From the NCBI RefSeq assembly GCF_021531715.1, contig NZ_JAFBIT010000001.1:930001-994000 (forward strand): 64,000 nucleotides of DNA. Direction: 5' to 3'. Positions 51,659-60,380 of the stretch are shown here, piece by piece. Every line of letters starts with the position of its first letter. The stretch's first letter is position 1. The notes beneath the pieces were generated by a model. The model worked only from the letters and a program-made list of their open reading frames with translations, did not search any database and was not told the origin of the DNA. The stretch comes from Anaeromassilibacillus senegalensis (GTDB taxonomy: Bacteria > Bacillota > Clostridia > Oscillospirales > Acutalibacteraceae). Made by a program: the position numbers and the translations under genes.

Positions 51659-51689
51659 TACTTTCCCTGTTCAAAAGTTTTCGATATAC
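51659..51689 (-). promoter_or_regulatory. Candidate sigma-F promoter of spoIIR
   Basis: On the minus strand GTATA (51685-51689), 16 bp, then AGGGAAAGTA (51659-51668). The -35 fits the sigma-F consensus GYATA; the -10 matches GGnnAnAHTR except at two positions. The start would lie about 80 nt before the spoIIR ATG. spoIIR is a sigma-F gene in Bacillus. Confidence 0.4.
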
Positions 51690-51787
51690 TATTCGGTAAG
51701 ACATATTGCTACATGAAAAAGCTCTGCAAAAACGACAAGACCGTATACAGAGCAGCATAAACAAAACCTTTTGGGAGGAAAATCATC

Positions 51788-52729
51788 ATGGAAAAGAAAA
51801 CCTGGGAACAGAACATTCCGGACAGCGAAACGCTCATCCGCCGCCTGCAGAAGCCTGCGGGCAAGATCGACGTCGTGCTCGACACCGACACATACAACGA
51901 GATCGACGACCAGTTCGCGCTGTCCTACATGGTAAAAAGCGACGATAAGCTCAACGTCAAGGCCATCTATGCCGCGCCGTTTTTCAACGAGAAATCCGTC
52001 TCGCCGAAGGACGGCATGGAAAAGAGCTACGACGAGATTCTGACGCTGCTCACGCTGCTCGGGCGCGAGGATCTGAAAGCGTCCGTATTTAAAGGCTCCG
52101 AAACATATCTGCCCGACGAAATCACACCGGTCGAGTCCCCCGCTGCGGCAGACCTCGCGGCGCGCGCCATGCAGTACACACCGGAAAACCCGCTCTACGT
52201 CATCGCGATCGGCGCGATCACAAACGTGGCATCCGCCATTTTGATGAACCCCGCGATCCGCGAGCGCATCGTGGTCGTGTGGCTCGGCGGCAACGCGCAT
52301 CACTGGACGAACAACGCGGAGTTCAACATCGCGCAGGACGTCGCCGCCGGACGCATTATTTTCGGCTGCGGCGTACCGCTCGTACAGCTCCCGTGCATGG
52401 GCGTCGTCTCCACCTTCACAATCAGTGAGCCTGAGCTCAGGTCCTACCTGCTCGGCAAAAACGCGCTGTGCGACCATCTCGCGCAGTATGCGATCGAGGA
52501 AGGCCGCCGCACGGCGAGTGCGGAAACCTGGACGCGCGTCATTTGGGACGTGACCGCCGTCGCGTGGCTTCTGGACGGCGATTTCATGGCGGACACACTC
52601 GTACACAGCCCGATCCCGCAGTACGACCATACCTGGGCACCGTCTGTGACGCGCCATTTCATCCGCTACGTGTATCACATTCACCGCGATCGTCTGCTCA
52701 CTGACCTTGTGCACAAACTGACCCGCTGA
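51788..52729 (+). CDS. Nucleoside hydrolase family protein
   Basis: 313-aa inosine/uridine-preferring nucleoside hydrolase fold. The calcium/ribose motif is VLDTDTYNEIDDQFAL (DxDxxxxxDD, about 30-46), with the block LYVIAIGAITNVASAI and a VWLGGNAHHW region. The enzyme hydrolyses a nucleoside to ribose and base; the base preference is not readable. The ribosome-binding site TTGGGAGG is strong. It starts the plus-strand group with a P-loop kinase and a cysteine desulfidase, but a hairpin follows it, so co-transcription is uncertain. Confidence 0.88.
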   Translation: MEKKTWEQNIPDSETLIRRLQKPAGKIDVVLDTDTYNEIDDQFALSYMVKSDDKLNVKAIYAAPFFNEKSVSPKDGMEKSYDEILTLLTLLGREDLKASVFKGSETYLPDEITPVESPAAADLAARAMQYTPENPLYVIAIGAITNVASAILMNPAIRERIVVVWLGGNAHHWTNNAEFNIAQDVAAGRIIFGCGVPLVQLPCMGVVSTFTISEPELRSYLLGKNALCDHLAQYAIEEGRRTASAETWTRVIWDVTAVAWLLDGDFMADTLVHSPIPQYDHTWAPSVTRHFIRYVYHIHRDRLLTDLVHKLTR

Positions 52730-52734
52730 TTTTC

Positions 52735-52762
52735 GGCACGTGTTTTGTATAAAGCACGTGCC
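52735..52762 (+). terminator. Hairpin after the nucleoside hydrolase gene
   Basis: Stem GGCACGTG / CACGTGCC followed by a T-containing tail (ATCTTTCT). The T-run is weak, so termination may be partial. Confidence 0.5.
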
Positions 52763-52838
52763 ATCTTTCTGCAGTTGTGCTATAATTTAGAAAATAAACG
52801 CACTTTTCCGATCCAGATTCTGAAAGGTTGGATGTCTC

Positions 52839-53426
52839 ATGAAAAAGATGATCCTTGTAACCTCCCCCCCGGCCTGCGGCAAGACCCGGCTTTCGAAGCG
52901 GCTGGCCACGGCGCTCGACCACGTGGTCTATCTCGACAAGGATACGCTGATCCCGCTTTCCAAGCAGATCTTTAAGGTCGCCGGACAGCCCTATGACCGC
53001 AGCTCGGACTTTTTCGAGAGCGAGATTCGGAATTACGAATACGAAGCGATTCTGAATCTCGGCTTTGAAGCGCTGCGCTACGCCGACACGGTGCTCATCA
53101 ACGCGCCGTTTTCGCGCGAGATCCGCGATGCGGCGTATATTCAGGCGTTGCGTGAAAAACTCGTGGCCTGCGGCGCAAAGCTCTGCGCCATCTGGATCGT
53201 GACCGATGTGGCGGTCTGCAAGGCGCGTATGATGAAGCGCCATTCCGACCGCGACACGTGGAAAATGGAACACTGGGACGAATACATCAAGGGCGTGAAT
53301 TTTGAGATTCCCGAGGCGCTCCGGCTCGAAGGGCAGCCGGACAGCCTTTTGCTCTATTACAATTCGGATGACACGCTTGCGGATGCCTCGTTTGCGCGCA
53401 TCCTGCCGATCTTAAACGGTGATTGA
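52839..53426 (+). CDS. P-loop kinase-like ATPase of unknown substrate
   Basis: 195-aa single-domain P-loop protein (AAA_33 / zeta-toxin / shikimate-kinase-like fold). The Walker A variant is VTSPPACGKTRLSKRLA (about 7-23). DHVVYLDKDTLIPLS is the second strand with a DKD substrate motif. The lid-like region KARMMKRHSDRDTWK has several basic residues. It probably phosphorylates a small molecule. There is no partner antitoxin next to it, so a toxin role is unlikely. The start has a weak AAAGG ribosome-binding site. A TATAAT lies at 52781 without a clear -35. The next gene begins 31 bp downstream. Confidence 0.75.
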   Translation: MKKMILVTSPPACGKTRLSKRLATALDHVVYLDKDTLIPLSKQIFKVAGQPYDRSSDFFESEIRNYEYEAILNLGFEALRYADTVLINAPFSREIRDAAYIQALREKLVACGAKLCAIWIVTDVAVCKARMMKRHSDRDTWKMEHWDEYIKGVNFEIPEALRLEGQPDSLLLYYNSDDTLADASFARILPILNGD

Positions 53427-53457
53427 CGCCGGACTGCCAACAAAGGGTGGACATGCC

Positions 53458-54732
53458 ATGAACAAAGAGAATTTGGTTTACCGAACCTGTGTACAGGTTT
53501 TGAAAGAAGAGCTTTTGCCCGCCATGGGCTGTACGGAGCCGATCGCCATCGCCTACGCGGCGGCGGTCGCACGCCGGACACTCGGCGCGCTACCGACAAA
53601 AGTCGCTGTAACGGCGAGCGGAAATATCATCAAGAACGTCAAAAGCGTTTTTGTGCCGAACACCGGCGGTCTGCGCGGCATTCCTGCAGCGGCTGCCGCC
53701 GGTATCGTCGCGGGGCGCGACGAGCTGCTGCTTGAAGTCATCTCGCAGGTAACGGTGGACGAGCAGGCGCAGATTCGCGCATATCTTGAGCGCACGCCGA
53801 TCGCGGTGCGCCTTTCGGAATCCCCGTTCATCTTCGACATCGACATCGCCGTGGAAAATGAAACACACACCGCGCGTGTGCGGATTGTGAACCGCCACAC
53901 GAATATTGTGCGCATTGAGCGCGACGGCGAGACGCTTTTTGATCTCTGCGCGACGGTATCCGCCGACGAGGGGCTTTGCGACCGCAGTGTATTGACCGTT
54001 GCCGGGATTTTGGATTTCATCGAAAGCGCCGCGCTCGAGGACATTGAAGCGCCGGTCAGCCGCCAGATCGAGTACAACACGCGCATTGCCGAGGAAGGGC
54101 TTTCCGGCAACTGGGGCGCGAACATCGGCAAGGTTCTGCTCGAAGCCTACGGCAGCGACGTCAAAATCCGTGCGCGGGCGATGGCCGCTGCTGGCAGCGA
54201 CGCACGCATGAACGGCTGCTCCCTGCCGGTCGTCATCGTATCGGGCAGCGGCAACCAGGGCATCACCGCCTCTTTGCCCGTTGTGGAATACGCTAAAGAG
54301 CTGAACGTCGGCTACGACAAGACCATCCGCGCAGTCGCGCTCTCCGACCTGATCACCGTGCACCTGAAATCCGGCATTGGACGCCTTTCCGCATACTGCG
54401 GCGCTGTCAGCGCCGGGTGCGGCAGCGGCGCGGGCATCGCGTATCTCTGCGGCGGCGGACTTAAGGAGATCGAGCACACGATCGTCAACTCCATCGCGAT
54501 CGATTCCGGCATCGTCTGTGACGGCGCGAAAGCGTCCTGCGCCGCGAAGATCGCGTCTGCCGTGGACGCGGGCATTCTCGGCTACCACATGTACAAGAAC
54601 GGCCAGCAGTTCCGCGCGGGCGACGGACTCGTGACAAAGGGCGTTGAGGAAACCATCCGCAACATCGGCACGCTCGCGCGCGAGGGCATGCGCGAGACCG
54701 ACCGCGAAATTCTGCACATCATGTGCGAATAA
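53458..54732 (+). CDS. cyuA: L-cysteine desulfidase (CyuA/UPF0597 family)
   Basis: 424-aa protein of the CdsB/CyuA (YhaM) family, oxygen-sensitive Fe-S enzymes that degrade L-cysteine to pyruvate, sulfide and ammonia. The N-terminal LLPAMGCTEPIAIAYAAA carries conserved Cys25. VASGNIIKN-type and FVPNTGGLRGIPAAAAAG blocks follow. Later cysteines in LSAYCGAVSAGCGSGAG and IVCDGAKASCAAK fit the [4Fe-4S] ligands. The ATG at 53458 follows AAAGGGTGG. It would supply sulfide or detoxify cysteine. Confidence 0.9.
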   Translation: MNKENLVYRTCVQVLKEELLPAMGCTEPIAIAYAAAVARRTLGALPTKVAVTASGNIIKNVKSVFVPNTGGLRGIPAAAAAGIVAGRDELLLEVISQVTVDEQAQIRAYLERTPIAVRLSESPFIFDIDIAVENETHTARVRIVNRHTNIVRIERDGETLFDLCATVSADEGLCDRSVLTVAGILDFIESAALEDIEAPVSRQIEYNTRIAEEGLSGNWGANIGKVLLEAYGSDVKIRARAMAAAGSDARMNGCSLPVVIVSGSGNQGITASLPVVEYAKELNVGYDKTIRAVALSDLITVHLKSGIGRLSAYCGAVSAGCGSGAGIAYLCGGGLKEIEHTIVNSIAIDSGIVCDGAKASCAAKIASAVDAGILGYHMYKNGQQFRAGDGLVTKGVEETIRNIGTLAREGMRETDREILHIMCE

Positions 54733-54745
54733 CAGCATAAGCAAC

Positions 54746-54788
54746 AGCGCCGCAGACGCTTCCTTTCGGAGAGTCTGCGGCGCTTTCT
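54746..54788 (+). terminator. Terminator of cyuA, facing proS
   Basis: Stem AGCGCCGCAGAC / GTCTGCGGCGCT followed by TTTCTGC on the plus strand; it ends just before the convergent proS stop. Confidence 0.8.
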
Positions 54789-54792
54789 GCGC

Positions 54793-56508
54793 TTATTGGT
54801 GCATCATGCCGTTCAAGATGTGCATCACGCTCTCGGCGGCTGTCTCCAAAGGCACGCTTTTGGAGAACGTCTTGTCGCGCGACGCCACTTCCACGATGCC
54901 CTGCTTTAAATTGCGCGGACTGACGATAACGCGCAGCGGCACGCCGAGCAGATCCGCATCGGAAAACATCACACCTGCGCTGACGGTGCGATCGTCGTAG
55001 ATGACTTCTGCGCCGCGCGCCTGCAACTGCTCATACAGCGCATCGGCACATGCCCTTACCGCATCATTATCCGCGCGCACAGCGCACAGATGCACCTGCC
55101 ACGGCGCGATGGAAACGGGCCAGATGGGGCCGAAGTCGTCGTGGTGCGCCTCACACACTGCCGCCGCAAGCCGCCCGACGCCGATGCCGTAACAGCCCAT
55201 GACCGGGTGATGCGTGTTCCCGTCTTCGTCCTGATAGGTCATGCCCATTGCCTCAGTATACTTTGTGCCGAGCTGGAAGATGTTGCCCACCTCAATGCCG
55301 CGGGAAATATGAATGGCAGGCGCACCGCAGTGCGGACAGATGCCTCTCTCCGCAATTTTCGCGAAATCGCGGTATTCCACGGCGCCGACATCACGCGCCA
55401 TATCCAGTCCGATATAGTGGTAATCCTGCCTGTTTGCGCCGCAGATCAGATTATCCGTATTTTGGAGTGAGCGGTCAAAGAGCACCGTGCAGTCCGCGTT
55501 CAGGCCGCAGGGGCTGATAAACCCGGCGGCAAGACCGCTCTCCGGTGTGATTTCTGCCGGGCGCACAGCGCAGCCCAGCACGTTCGTCAGCTTCGTCTCG
55601 TTGACTTCCAGATCGCCGCGCAAAAACAGCACAACATAGCGGTTATCCGTATTTTGCTGATAGACGACCGCCTTGCAGGTCTGCTTTTTTTCACAGCCGA
55701 AAAAGGCGCACAGTTCTTCAATCGTATGGCAGTCCGGCGTGTGTACGCGCTCGAGCGAGTGGCTGACCGCATCCCTAACATTTCGAACGATACATTCCGC
55801 CGCCTCCATATTGGCGCGGTAGCCGCATGCTTCGCAAATCGCGATGGAGTCCTCGCCAATCGGCGTCAGCAGCATAAATTCATGCGAGACGCTGCCGCCC
55901 ATCATGCCGGAATCAGACGCTACTGCCAGCACCTCGGGGATGCCAACGCGCGCGTAGATGCGGCGGTACGCTTCCAGACAGCGCTTATAGTACGCTTCTA
56001 AATCCGCCTGATCGGTATGGAACGAGTAGCCGTCCTTCATCGTGAATTCCCGCACGCGGATCAACCCGGCGCGCGGACGCGCCTCGTCGCGGAACTTTGT
56101 CTGAATTTGGTAGATCATGAATGGGTAGCGCGTGTAGCTCTGCCCGTATTCGCGCACGAGCTGCACCGCCGCCTCCTCGTGCGTCATACCGAGAACAAGC
56201 GGCGTCTGATTGCGGTCGGTAAACCGCATCAGTTCCTTGCCGATGCTCTCATACCGCCCGGATTCCTGCCAGAGCGACGCGGGCATCACAACCGGAAACT
56301 GCACCTCCTGCCCGTCGATGGCGTCCATTTCCTCGCGGAGAATCTGCTCGATTTTCCGTGTGATGCGGCGAAGCGGCATATACGAGGAATAGATGCCGTT
56401 TGAGACGCCCTTCATGTAGCCGCCGCGCAGCATCAGCGCGTGGCTTTCCACCACGCAGTCCGCCGGTTTTTCACGAAACCGATCGCCGACGAGTTTTTCA
56501 AGTTTCAT
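54793..56508 (-). CDS. proS: Prolyl-tRNA synthetase (bacterial type)
   Basis: 571-aa class II synthetase of the bacterial type. Motif 2 is in QIQTKFRDEARPRAGLIRVR followed by REFTMKDGYSFH. The editing (INS) domain occupies about 225-390. Motif 3 is GCYGIGVGRLAAAV, and the C-terminal anticodon-binding domain begins near 465 (SIAPWQVHLCAVRADN). It charges tRNA-Pro and is controlled by the T-box upstream. Confidence 0.97.
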   Translation of the reverse strand: MKLEKLVGDRFREKPADCVVESHALMLRGGYMKGVSNGIYSSYMPLRRITRKIEQILREEMDAIDGQEVQFPVVMPASLWQESGRYESIGKELMRFTDRNQTPLVLGMTHEEAAVQLVREYGQSYTRYPFMIYQIQTKFRDEARPRAGLIRVREFTMKDGYSFHTDQADLEAYYKRCLEAYRRIYARVGIPEVLAVASDSGMMGGSVSHEFMLLTPIGEDSIAICEACGYRANMEAAECIVRNVRDAVSHSLERVHTPDCHTIEELCAFFGCEKKQTCKAVVYQQNTDNRYVVLFLRGDLEVNETKLTNVLGCAVRPAEITPESGLAAGFISPCGLNADCTVLFDRSLQNTDNLICGANRQDYHYIGLDMARDVGAVEYRDFAKIAERGICPHCGAPAIHISRGIEVGNIFQLGTKYTEAMGMTYQDEDGNTHHPVMGCYGIGVGRLAAAVCEAHHDDFGPIWPVSIAPWQVHLCAVRADNDAVRACADALYEQLQARGAEVIYDDRTVSAGVMFSDADLLGVPLRVIVSPRNLKQGIVEVASRDKTFSKSVPLETAAESVMHILNGMMHQ

Positions 56509-56548
56509 TTTGTTTCCAATCCTTTCCGCATTCTAGAATTTGAATACA

Positions 56549-56838
56549 AAAAAAGCCCCAAGCCAATATCCATCAGCTTAGGGCGAACTTAAACCAAGTC
56601 CGTGGTACCACCTAAATTCGGAATCTATCCGCGCTCTTTGCGCACAGAGCAAGCCCGATGCGCGCTCTCTGTGACGGGAGAACCCGGTGACGCCTACTGA
56701 AAGGGGTAATCCCCTTCTTTCTGCACACAGCTCCAAGACCGGTTCAGCATTTCCTCCTCAAAGGCTTGCACCCGCCGCCTTCTCTCTGCACAGTCTGAAA
56801 TGCCTACTGTTTCTTTTCAACGCTTTTTGTATTCATTT
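56549..56838 (-). promoter_or_regulatory. T-box leader of proS (proline-responsive)
   Basis: The leader of about 290 nt carries the T-box core AGGTGGTACCACGGA (56601-56618 region). It is followed by a terminator: GCCCTAAGC / GGCTTGGGGC, then TTTTTTT (56549-56590). In the Stem I region, GAACCGG at about 56739-56745 offers a CCG proline codon as specifier (56740-56742). Uncharged tRNA-Pro should pair with the specifier and the UGGU bulge and stabilise the antiterminator. Confidence 0.92.
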
Positions 56839-56844
56839 GCAAGC

Positions 56845-56873
56845 ATCATAGCACACAGCGCAGGAAATGTCAA
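56845..56873 (-). promoter_or_regulatory. Promoter of the proS T-box transcript
   Basis: TTGACA (56868-56873) - 17 bp - TATGAT (56845-56850) on the minus strand. Confidence 0.85.
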
Positions 56874-56884
56874 CTGTGCGGTAT

Positions 56885-58498
56885 TCAATCATTTTTATCG
56901 CCTCTGCTCTGTTTCAGGATTTCCTCCGCGCAGCGCAGACCGTCTACGGCGGCACTCGTGATGCCGCCTGCGTAGCCGGCGCCCTCGCCGCACGGGAACA
57001 GCCCGCGCACCGTGGGGCATTCGCGGCGTTCGTCACGCAGGATGCGCACCGGTGAAGAGGAGCGCGTTTCCGGCGCGGTCAGAAGCGCGTCGGGGTCATC
57101 GAAGCCCGCGAGATACCGCCCCATTTTCCGGATGCCCTGTGCCATCGAATCGCACACAAAATCCGGCAGCACACCGTATAAATTGTCGGGCGTCACGCCG
57201 GGCTCATATGTCGGACGCACGGCGCCGAACTCCGCTGTCGCGCGCTGCTCGAGAAAATCACCGACCCGCTGGCACGGCGCGCTGTACGTCCCGCCGCCTG
57301 CTTTGAACGCCGCGCGCTCGATGGCGCGCTGGAACGCGACACCCGCAAGCGGGTGCGCGGAGCCAAAATCCTCCGGTGTGACGCCGACGAGCAGCGCCGC
57401 GTTGCTGTTCTCCCCGTCGCGCGCAAACTCGCTCATGCCGTTCGTGACAACACTGTTTTCCTCCGACGCCGCGCCGACGACATACCCGCCCGGGCACATG
57501 CAGAACGTATACACGCCGCGCCCGTTTTCAAGATGGACGTTCAGCTTGTAGTCCGCCGCGCCGAGATGCGGGCTTTCCGCGAACGCGCCGTACTGCGCAC
57601 GGTTGATCGTTTCCGCGCGGTGCTCGATGCGCGCGCCGACCGAAAAGGGCTTCGGCTCCATCGGAATGTTGGACTTGCCGTACAGCATCTCAAACGTATC
57701 GCGCGCGCTGTGGCCGACGGCGAGCACGACGTGCTCCGTTTCGATTTTTTTCACAGAATTGCCCGTCTGCACGGTGACGCCGCACACCGCGCCGTCCCGC
57801 ACAAGCAGGTCGGTCATTTTCGTGTTGAAGCGCACCTCGCCGCCAAGGCTTTTGATCTCCTCACGGATCGCGCGCACGGTCTGCGGCAGCTTGTCCGTGC
57901 CGACATGCGGCTTCGCTTCAAATAATATTTCCTCCGGCGCGCCGTGCTCGACGAGCGTCTGGAGCACAAAGAAAATGCGCTCGTCCTTTGTGCCGGTATT
58001 CAGCTTGCCGTCCGAAAACGTTCCCGCGCCGCCCTCGCCGAACTGCACGTTGCTTTCGGTGTTGAGACTGCGGCTTTTCCAGAATGCTGCGACGGATTTC
58101 TGCCGATCCTCCACCGCCCCGCCGCGCTCGAGGATGATCGGGCACAGCCCGGCGCGCGCGAGCAGAAGCCCCGCAAACATCCCCGCCGGACCGAAGCCGA
58201 CAACCACCGGGCGGCAGCGCAGACGGCCCGCCTTCGGCATCGCATACGTGCGGTCGGGTGCTTTCCGGATCTTACTGTCGCGCAGACGAGAGAGGCATTT
58301 GTCCTCACTGCCCTCGATCTGCACGTCGACCGTTACGATGAATTTCACATCGTTCTTTCTCCGCGCGTCGACCGACTTTTTCACAAGTGCGACAGACCGG
58401 AGCTTCGATGGCTCCATCCGCAGCTTTTTGGCCGCCGCGACGCGCAGCGTATCGCCCGTATACCCGAGCGCCATCGGGATATCCGCAATCCGAATCAT
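56885..58498 (-). CDS. FAD-dependent dehydrogenase-like protein (COG2509 family)
   Basis: 537-aa FAD protein. A small N-terminal domain (about 1-90, MIRIADIPMALGYTGD) precedes the Rossmann motif VVVGFGPAGMFAGLLLARAG (about 98-117). The block SNVQFGEGGAGTFSDGKLNT and the C-terminal GLFPCGEGAGYAGGITSAA follow. COG2509 members are uncharacterised oxidoreductases widespread in anaerobes. It overlaps the next FAD protein upstream by 4 bp (ATGA), so the two are co-translated. The substrate is unknown. Confidence 0.88.
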   Translation of the reverse strand: MIRIADIPMALGYTGDTLRVAAAKKLRMEPSKLRSVALVKKSVDARRKNDVKFIVTVDVQIEGSEDKCLSRLRDSKIRKAPDRTYAMPKAGRLRCRPVVVGFGPAGMFAGLLLARAGLCPIILERGGAVEDRQKSVAAFWKSRSLNTESNVQFGEGGAGTFSDGKLNTGTKDERIFFVLQTLVEHGAPEEILFEAKPHVGTDKLPQTVRAIREEIKSLGGEVRFNTKMTDLLVRDGAVCGVTVQTGNSVKKIETEHVVLAVGHSARDTFEMLYGKSNIPMEPKPFSVGARIEHRAETINRAQYGAFAESPHLGAADYKLNVHLENGRGVYTFCMCPGGYVVGAASEENSVVTNGMSEFARDGENSNAALLVGVTPEDFGSAHPLAGVAFQRAIERAAFKAGGGTYSAPCQRVGDFLEQRATAEFGAVRPTYEPGVTPDNLYGVLPDFVCDSMAQGIRKMGRYLAGFDDPDALLTAPETRSSSPVRILRDERRECPTVRGLFPCGEGAGYAGGITSAAVDGLRCAEEILKQSRGDKND

Positions 58499-59775
58499 GA
58501 CTTTCTCTCCTTCATCAGCGATTTTGCGGCGGCTTCACCGGCAGCGAGACCGGTCGCCCAAGCAAAGTGAAGGTTGTAGCCGCCGCAGTCGCCGTGGATA
58601 TTCAGCAGCTCGCCCGCAAGGTACAGCCCGTCCGTTTTTTTCGAGTGCATCGTCAGCGGATCCATTTCCTGCAGCGGCACACCGCCCGCCGTGATCTGCG
58701 CATCCTGCCAGCTTTTTGTGCCGGTAATCTCGAAGCGCCACGCCTTTACGAGTGACGCGAGCTTCTGCATCTGCCCGGGCGTGACAAATTTCGCGCTGCG
58801 TGCTGGGTCGATGCCCGCCGCCTGCACGAGCGCATAACCGACGCGCATGTTGAGCAAACCGTCGAGCAGCTCGCCCGCCATCCGATTCGGGTAGGCCGTG
58901 CGCATTTCGTTGATGTAATCACACAGCTCCGTGAATGACCAATCCGACAGGCAATCGAGCGAAACAGAAAGCGAACGATACGCTTTGCCGCCGATCGTGC
59001 CGAGCGCGAAAAATTCCGCTGCATAGACGGACAGCCCGAACACGCAGATGCCGGAAAGCCCCGTATCTGTAAACTGCACCTCGCCGCTTTCGGCGTAAAT
59101 CTCTTTGCCGTCCGCGAGCAGCGCCGCGCGCGCCGGGCAGCGCATCCCGGCGAGGGATTTACACGCCTTCCCCTTGCACAGAAGCTGCGTCAGCGCCGGA
59201 TAGAGGGGCGTGACCGTATGGCCGAGCGCTTTTGCGAATGCATAGCCGTCCGCGCTGCAGGAATGCTTCGGGGACGCCGCACCGCCGCACGCGAGGATGC
59301 ACCGCGCCGCTTCAATCTCCTCGCCGTCCGCGCATTTTATGAGAAAACCGCGCTTCGTTTTCAGCACGGAGATCGCCGGATTTCCGAGCATGCACGACAC
59401 GCCGGCTTCCTCCGCGCTGCGGCGCAGGACGGCGAGCACCGCCGCAGCCTGCAGACTGCGCGGGTAAACGCGGCCCTCGCTGTCCGGTTTTATCACAAGC
59501 CCCATATCGCGGAATGCCGCCATGACCGCCTCGGGTGTATACTGCTCGAGCAGCGGCGTTGCGGCGGGTACATCGCCGTGGTAATGCGCGGGTGATGCGT
59601 TCAGATTGGTGAGGTTGCAGCGCCCGTTTCCTGTCGCGAGCAGCTTACGGCCGAGCTTCTGGTTACCCTCAAGCAGCAGAACCGCGCCGTTTTTCTTTAA
59701 AATCTGCGCGGCGGCGCACGACGCCATAAGCCCCGCTGCACCGCCGCCAAGGATGATAATTTCCGTCTTTCTCAT
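58495..59775 (-). CDS. BaiN/HI0933-family flavoprotein
   Basis: 426-aa FAD-binding protein of the HI0933/YhiN/BaiN family. The FAD motif IIILGGGAAGLMASCAAA is followed by EGNQKLGRKLLATGNGRCNL, the family signature. The C-terminal block LYLAGELLNIHGDCGGYNL is also family-specific. The cellular role is not settled; BaiN has been linked to bile acid reduction in Clostridium. The ATG at 59775 follows GAGGGTG. It is the upstream partner of the COG2509 gene. Confidence 0.9.
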   Translation of the reverse strand: MRKTEIIILGGGAAGLMASCAAAQILKKNGAVLLLEGNQKLGRKLLATGNGRCNLTNLNASPAHYHGDVPAATPLLEQYTPEAVMAAFRDMGLVIKPDSEGRVYPRSLQAAAVLAVLRRSAEEAGVSCMLGNPAISVLKTKRGFLIKCADGEEIEAARCILACGGAASPKHSCSADGYAFAKALGHTVTPLYPALTQLLCKGKACKSLAGMRCPARAALLADGKEIYAESGEVQFTDTGLSGICVFGLSVYAAEFFALGTIGGKAYRSLSVSLDCLSDWSFTELCDYINEMRTAYPNRMAGELLDGLLNMRVGYALVQAAGIDPARSAKFVTPGQMQKLASLVKAWRFEITGTKSWQDAQITAGGVPLQEMDPLTMHSKKTDGLYLAGELLNIHGDCGGYNLHFAWATGLAAGEAAAKSLMKERKS

Positions 59776-59785
59776 CTTCACACCC

Positions 59786-60271
59786 TCAAATGAACACACC
59801 GAGCAGGCCGTACGAGAACAGGCACATGATGATATCCGCCAGAAGCGTACCACCGATGACGGAGATCATCGCGTTTTTGAACGGCATCTTCATCAGCGCC
59901 GCCGCAAGCGAGCCCGTCCACGCGCCAGTGCCCGGCAGCGGAATGGCGACGAAAATCAGAAGACCAAAGGTTTTATACCTCTCGATCTGTGCAAATTTGC
60001 TTCGGCCCTTCTCCTCCATGCGATTCACAAGCTTCACCAGACGCGTGTTGCGCATCCAGTCGAAGATCTTATTGATAAATAGTAGAATGAACGGCGTGGG
60101 CAGGATTGTACCGACAAAGCAGATGATCATCGCGGGCAGCAGCTCGAGATTCAGAAGCTTTGCCGCCACAATACCGCCGCGCAGCTCAATAATCGGCATC
60201 ATCGAGAGCAGGAATACTGTAAGCTCTGCCGGGATAATCTCACTGAAAAATCTGACAAGGGTTTCAACCAT
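59786..60271 (-). CDS. Small multi-drug export-family membrane protein (COG2426)
   Basis: 161-aa integral membrane protein of the Sm_multidrug_ex family. Four or five hydrophobic segments are visible: AELTVFLLSMMPIIELRGG, LLPAMIICFVGTILPTPFIL, TFGLLIFVAIPLPGTGAWTG, and ISVIGGTLLADIIMCLFSYG. The re-entrant-like motifs PIIELRGG and PLPGTGAW are family signatures (DedA/Sm_multidrug fold). The export function is an annotation tradition, not proven. It lies 10 bp before the BaiN-like gene. An inverted repeat overlaps its likely -10 box. Confidence 0.9.
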   Translation of the reverse strand: MVETLVRFFSEIIPAELTVFLLSMMPIIELRGGIVAAKLLNLELLPAMIICFVGTILPTPFILLFINKIFDWMRNTRLVKLVNRMEEKGRSKFAQIERYKTFGLLIFVAIPLPGTGAWTGSLAAALMKMPFKNAMISVIGGTLLADIIMCLFSYGLLGVFI

Positions 60272-60300
60272 GATAATTTCCTTTCGACTTCCTGAAATTC

Positions 60301-60318
60301 ATACTTACGGATAAGTAT
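60301..60318. promoter_or_regulatory. Inverted repeat ATACTTA-N4-TAAGTAT (candidate operator)
   Basis: A perfect 7-bp inverted repeat lies 30-47 bp upstream of the exporter-family gene. It overlaps a minus-strand TATACT (60315-60320) that could be the -10 box. No convincing -35 was found. Repressor operators are often placed this way. Confidence 0.4.
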
Positions 60319-60380
60319 ACTAAAGCTGCCCCTGTTTATTTTTCTTTTAAAGAATTATCGTTTATGATTTACTGACGAAT

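Noticed and set aside
52839-53426. Zeta-type toxin
   Set aside because: The fold is similar, but there is no antitoxin gene beside it and no mobile-element context.
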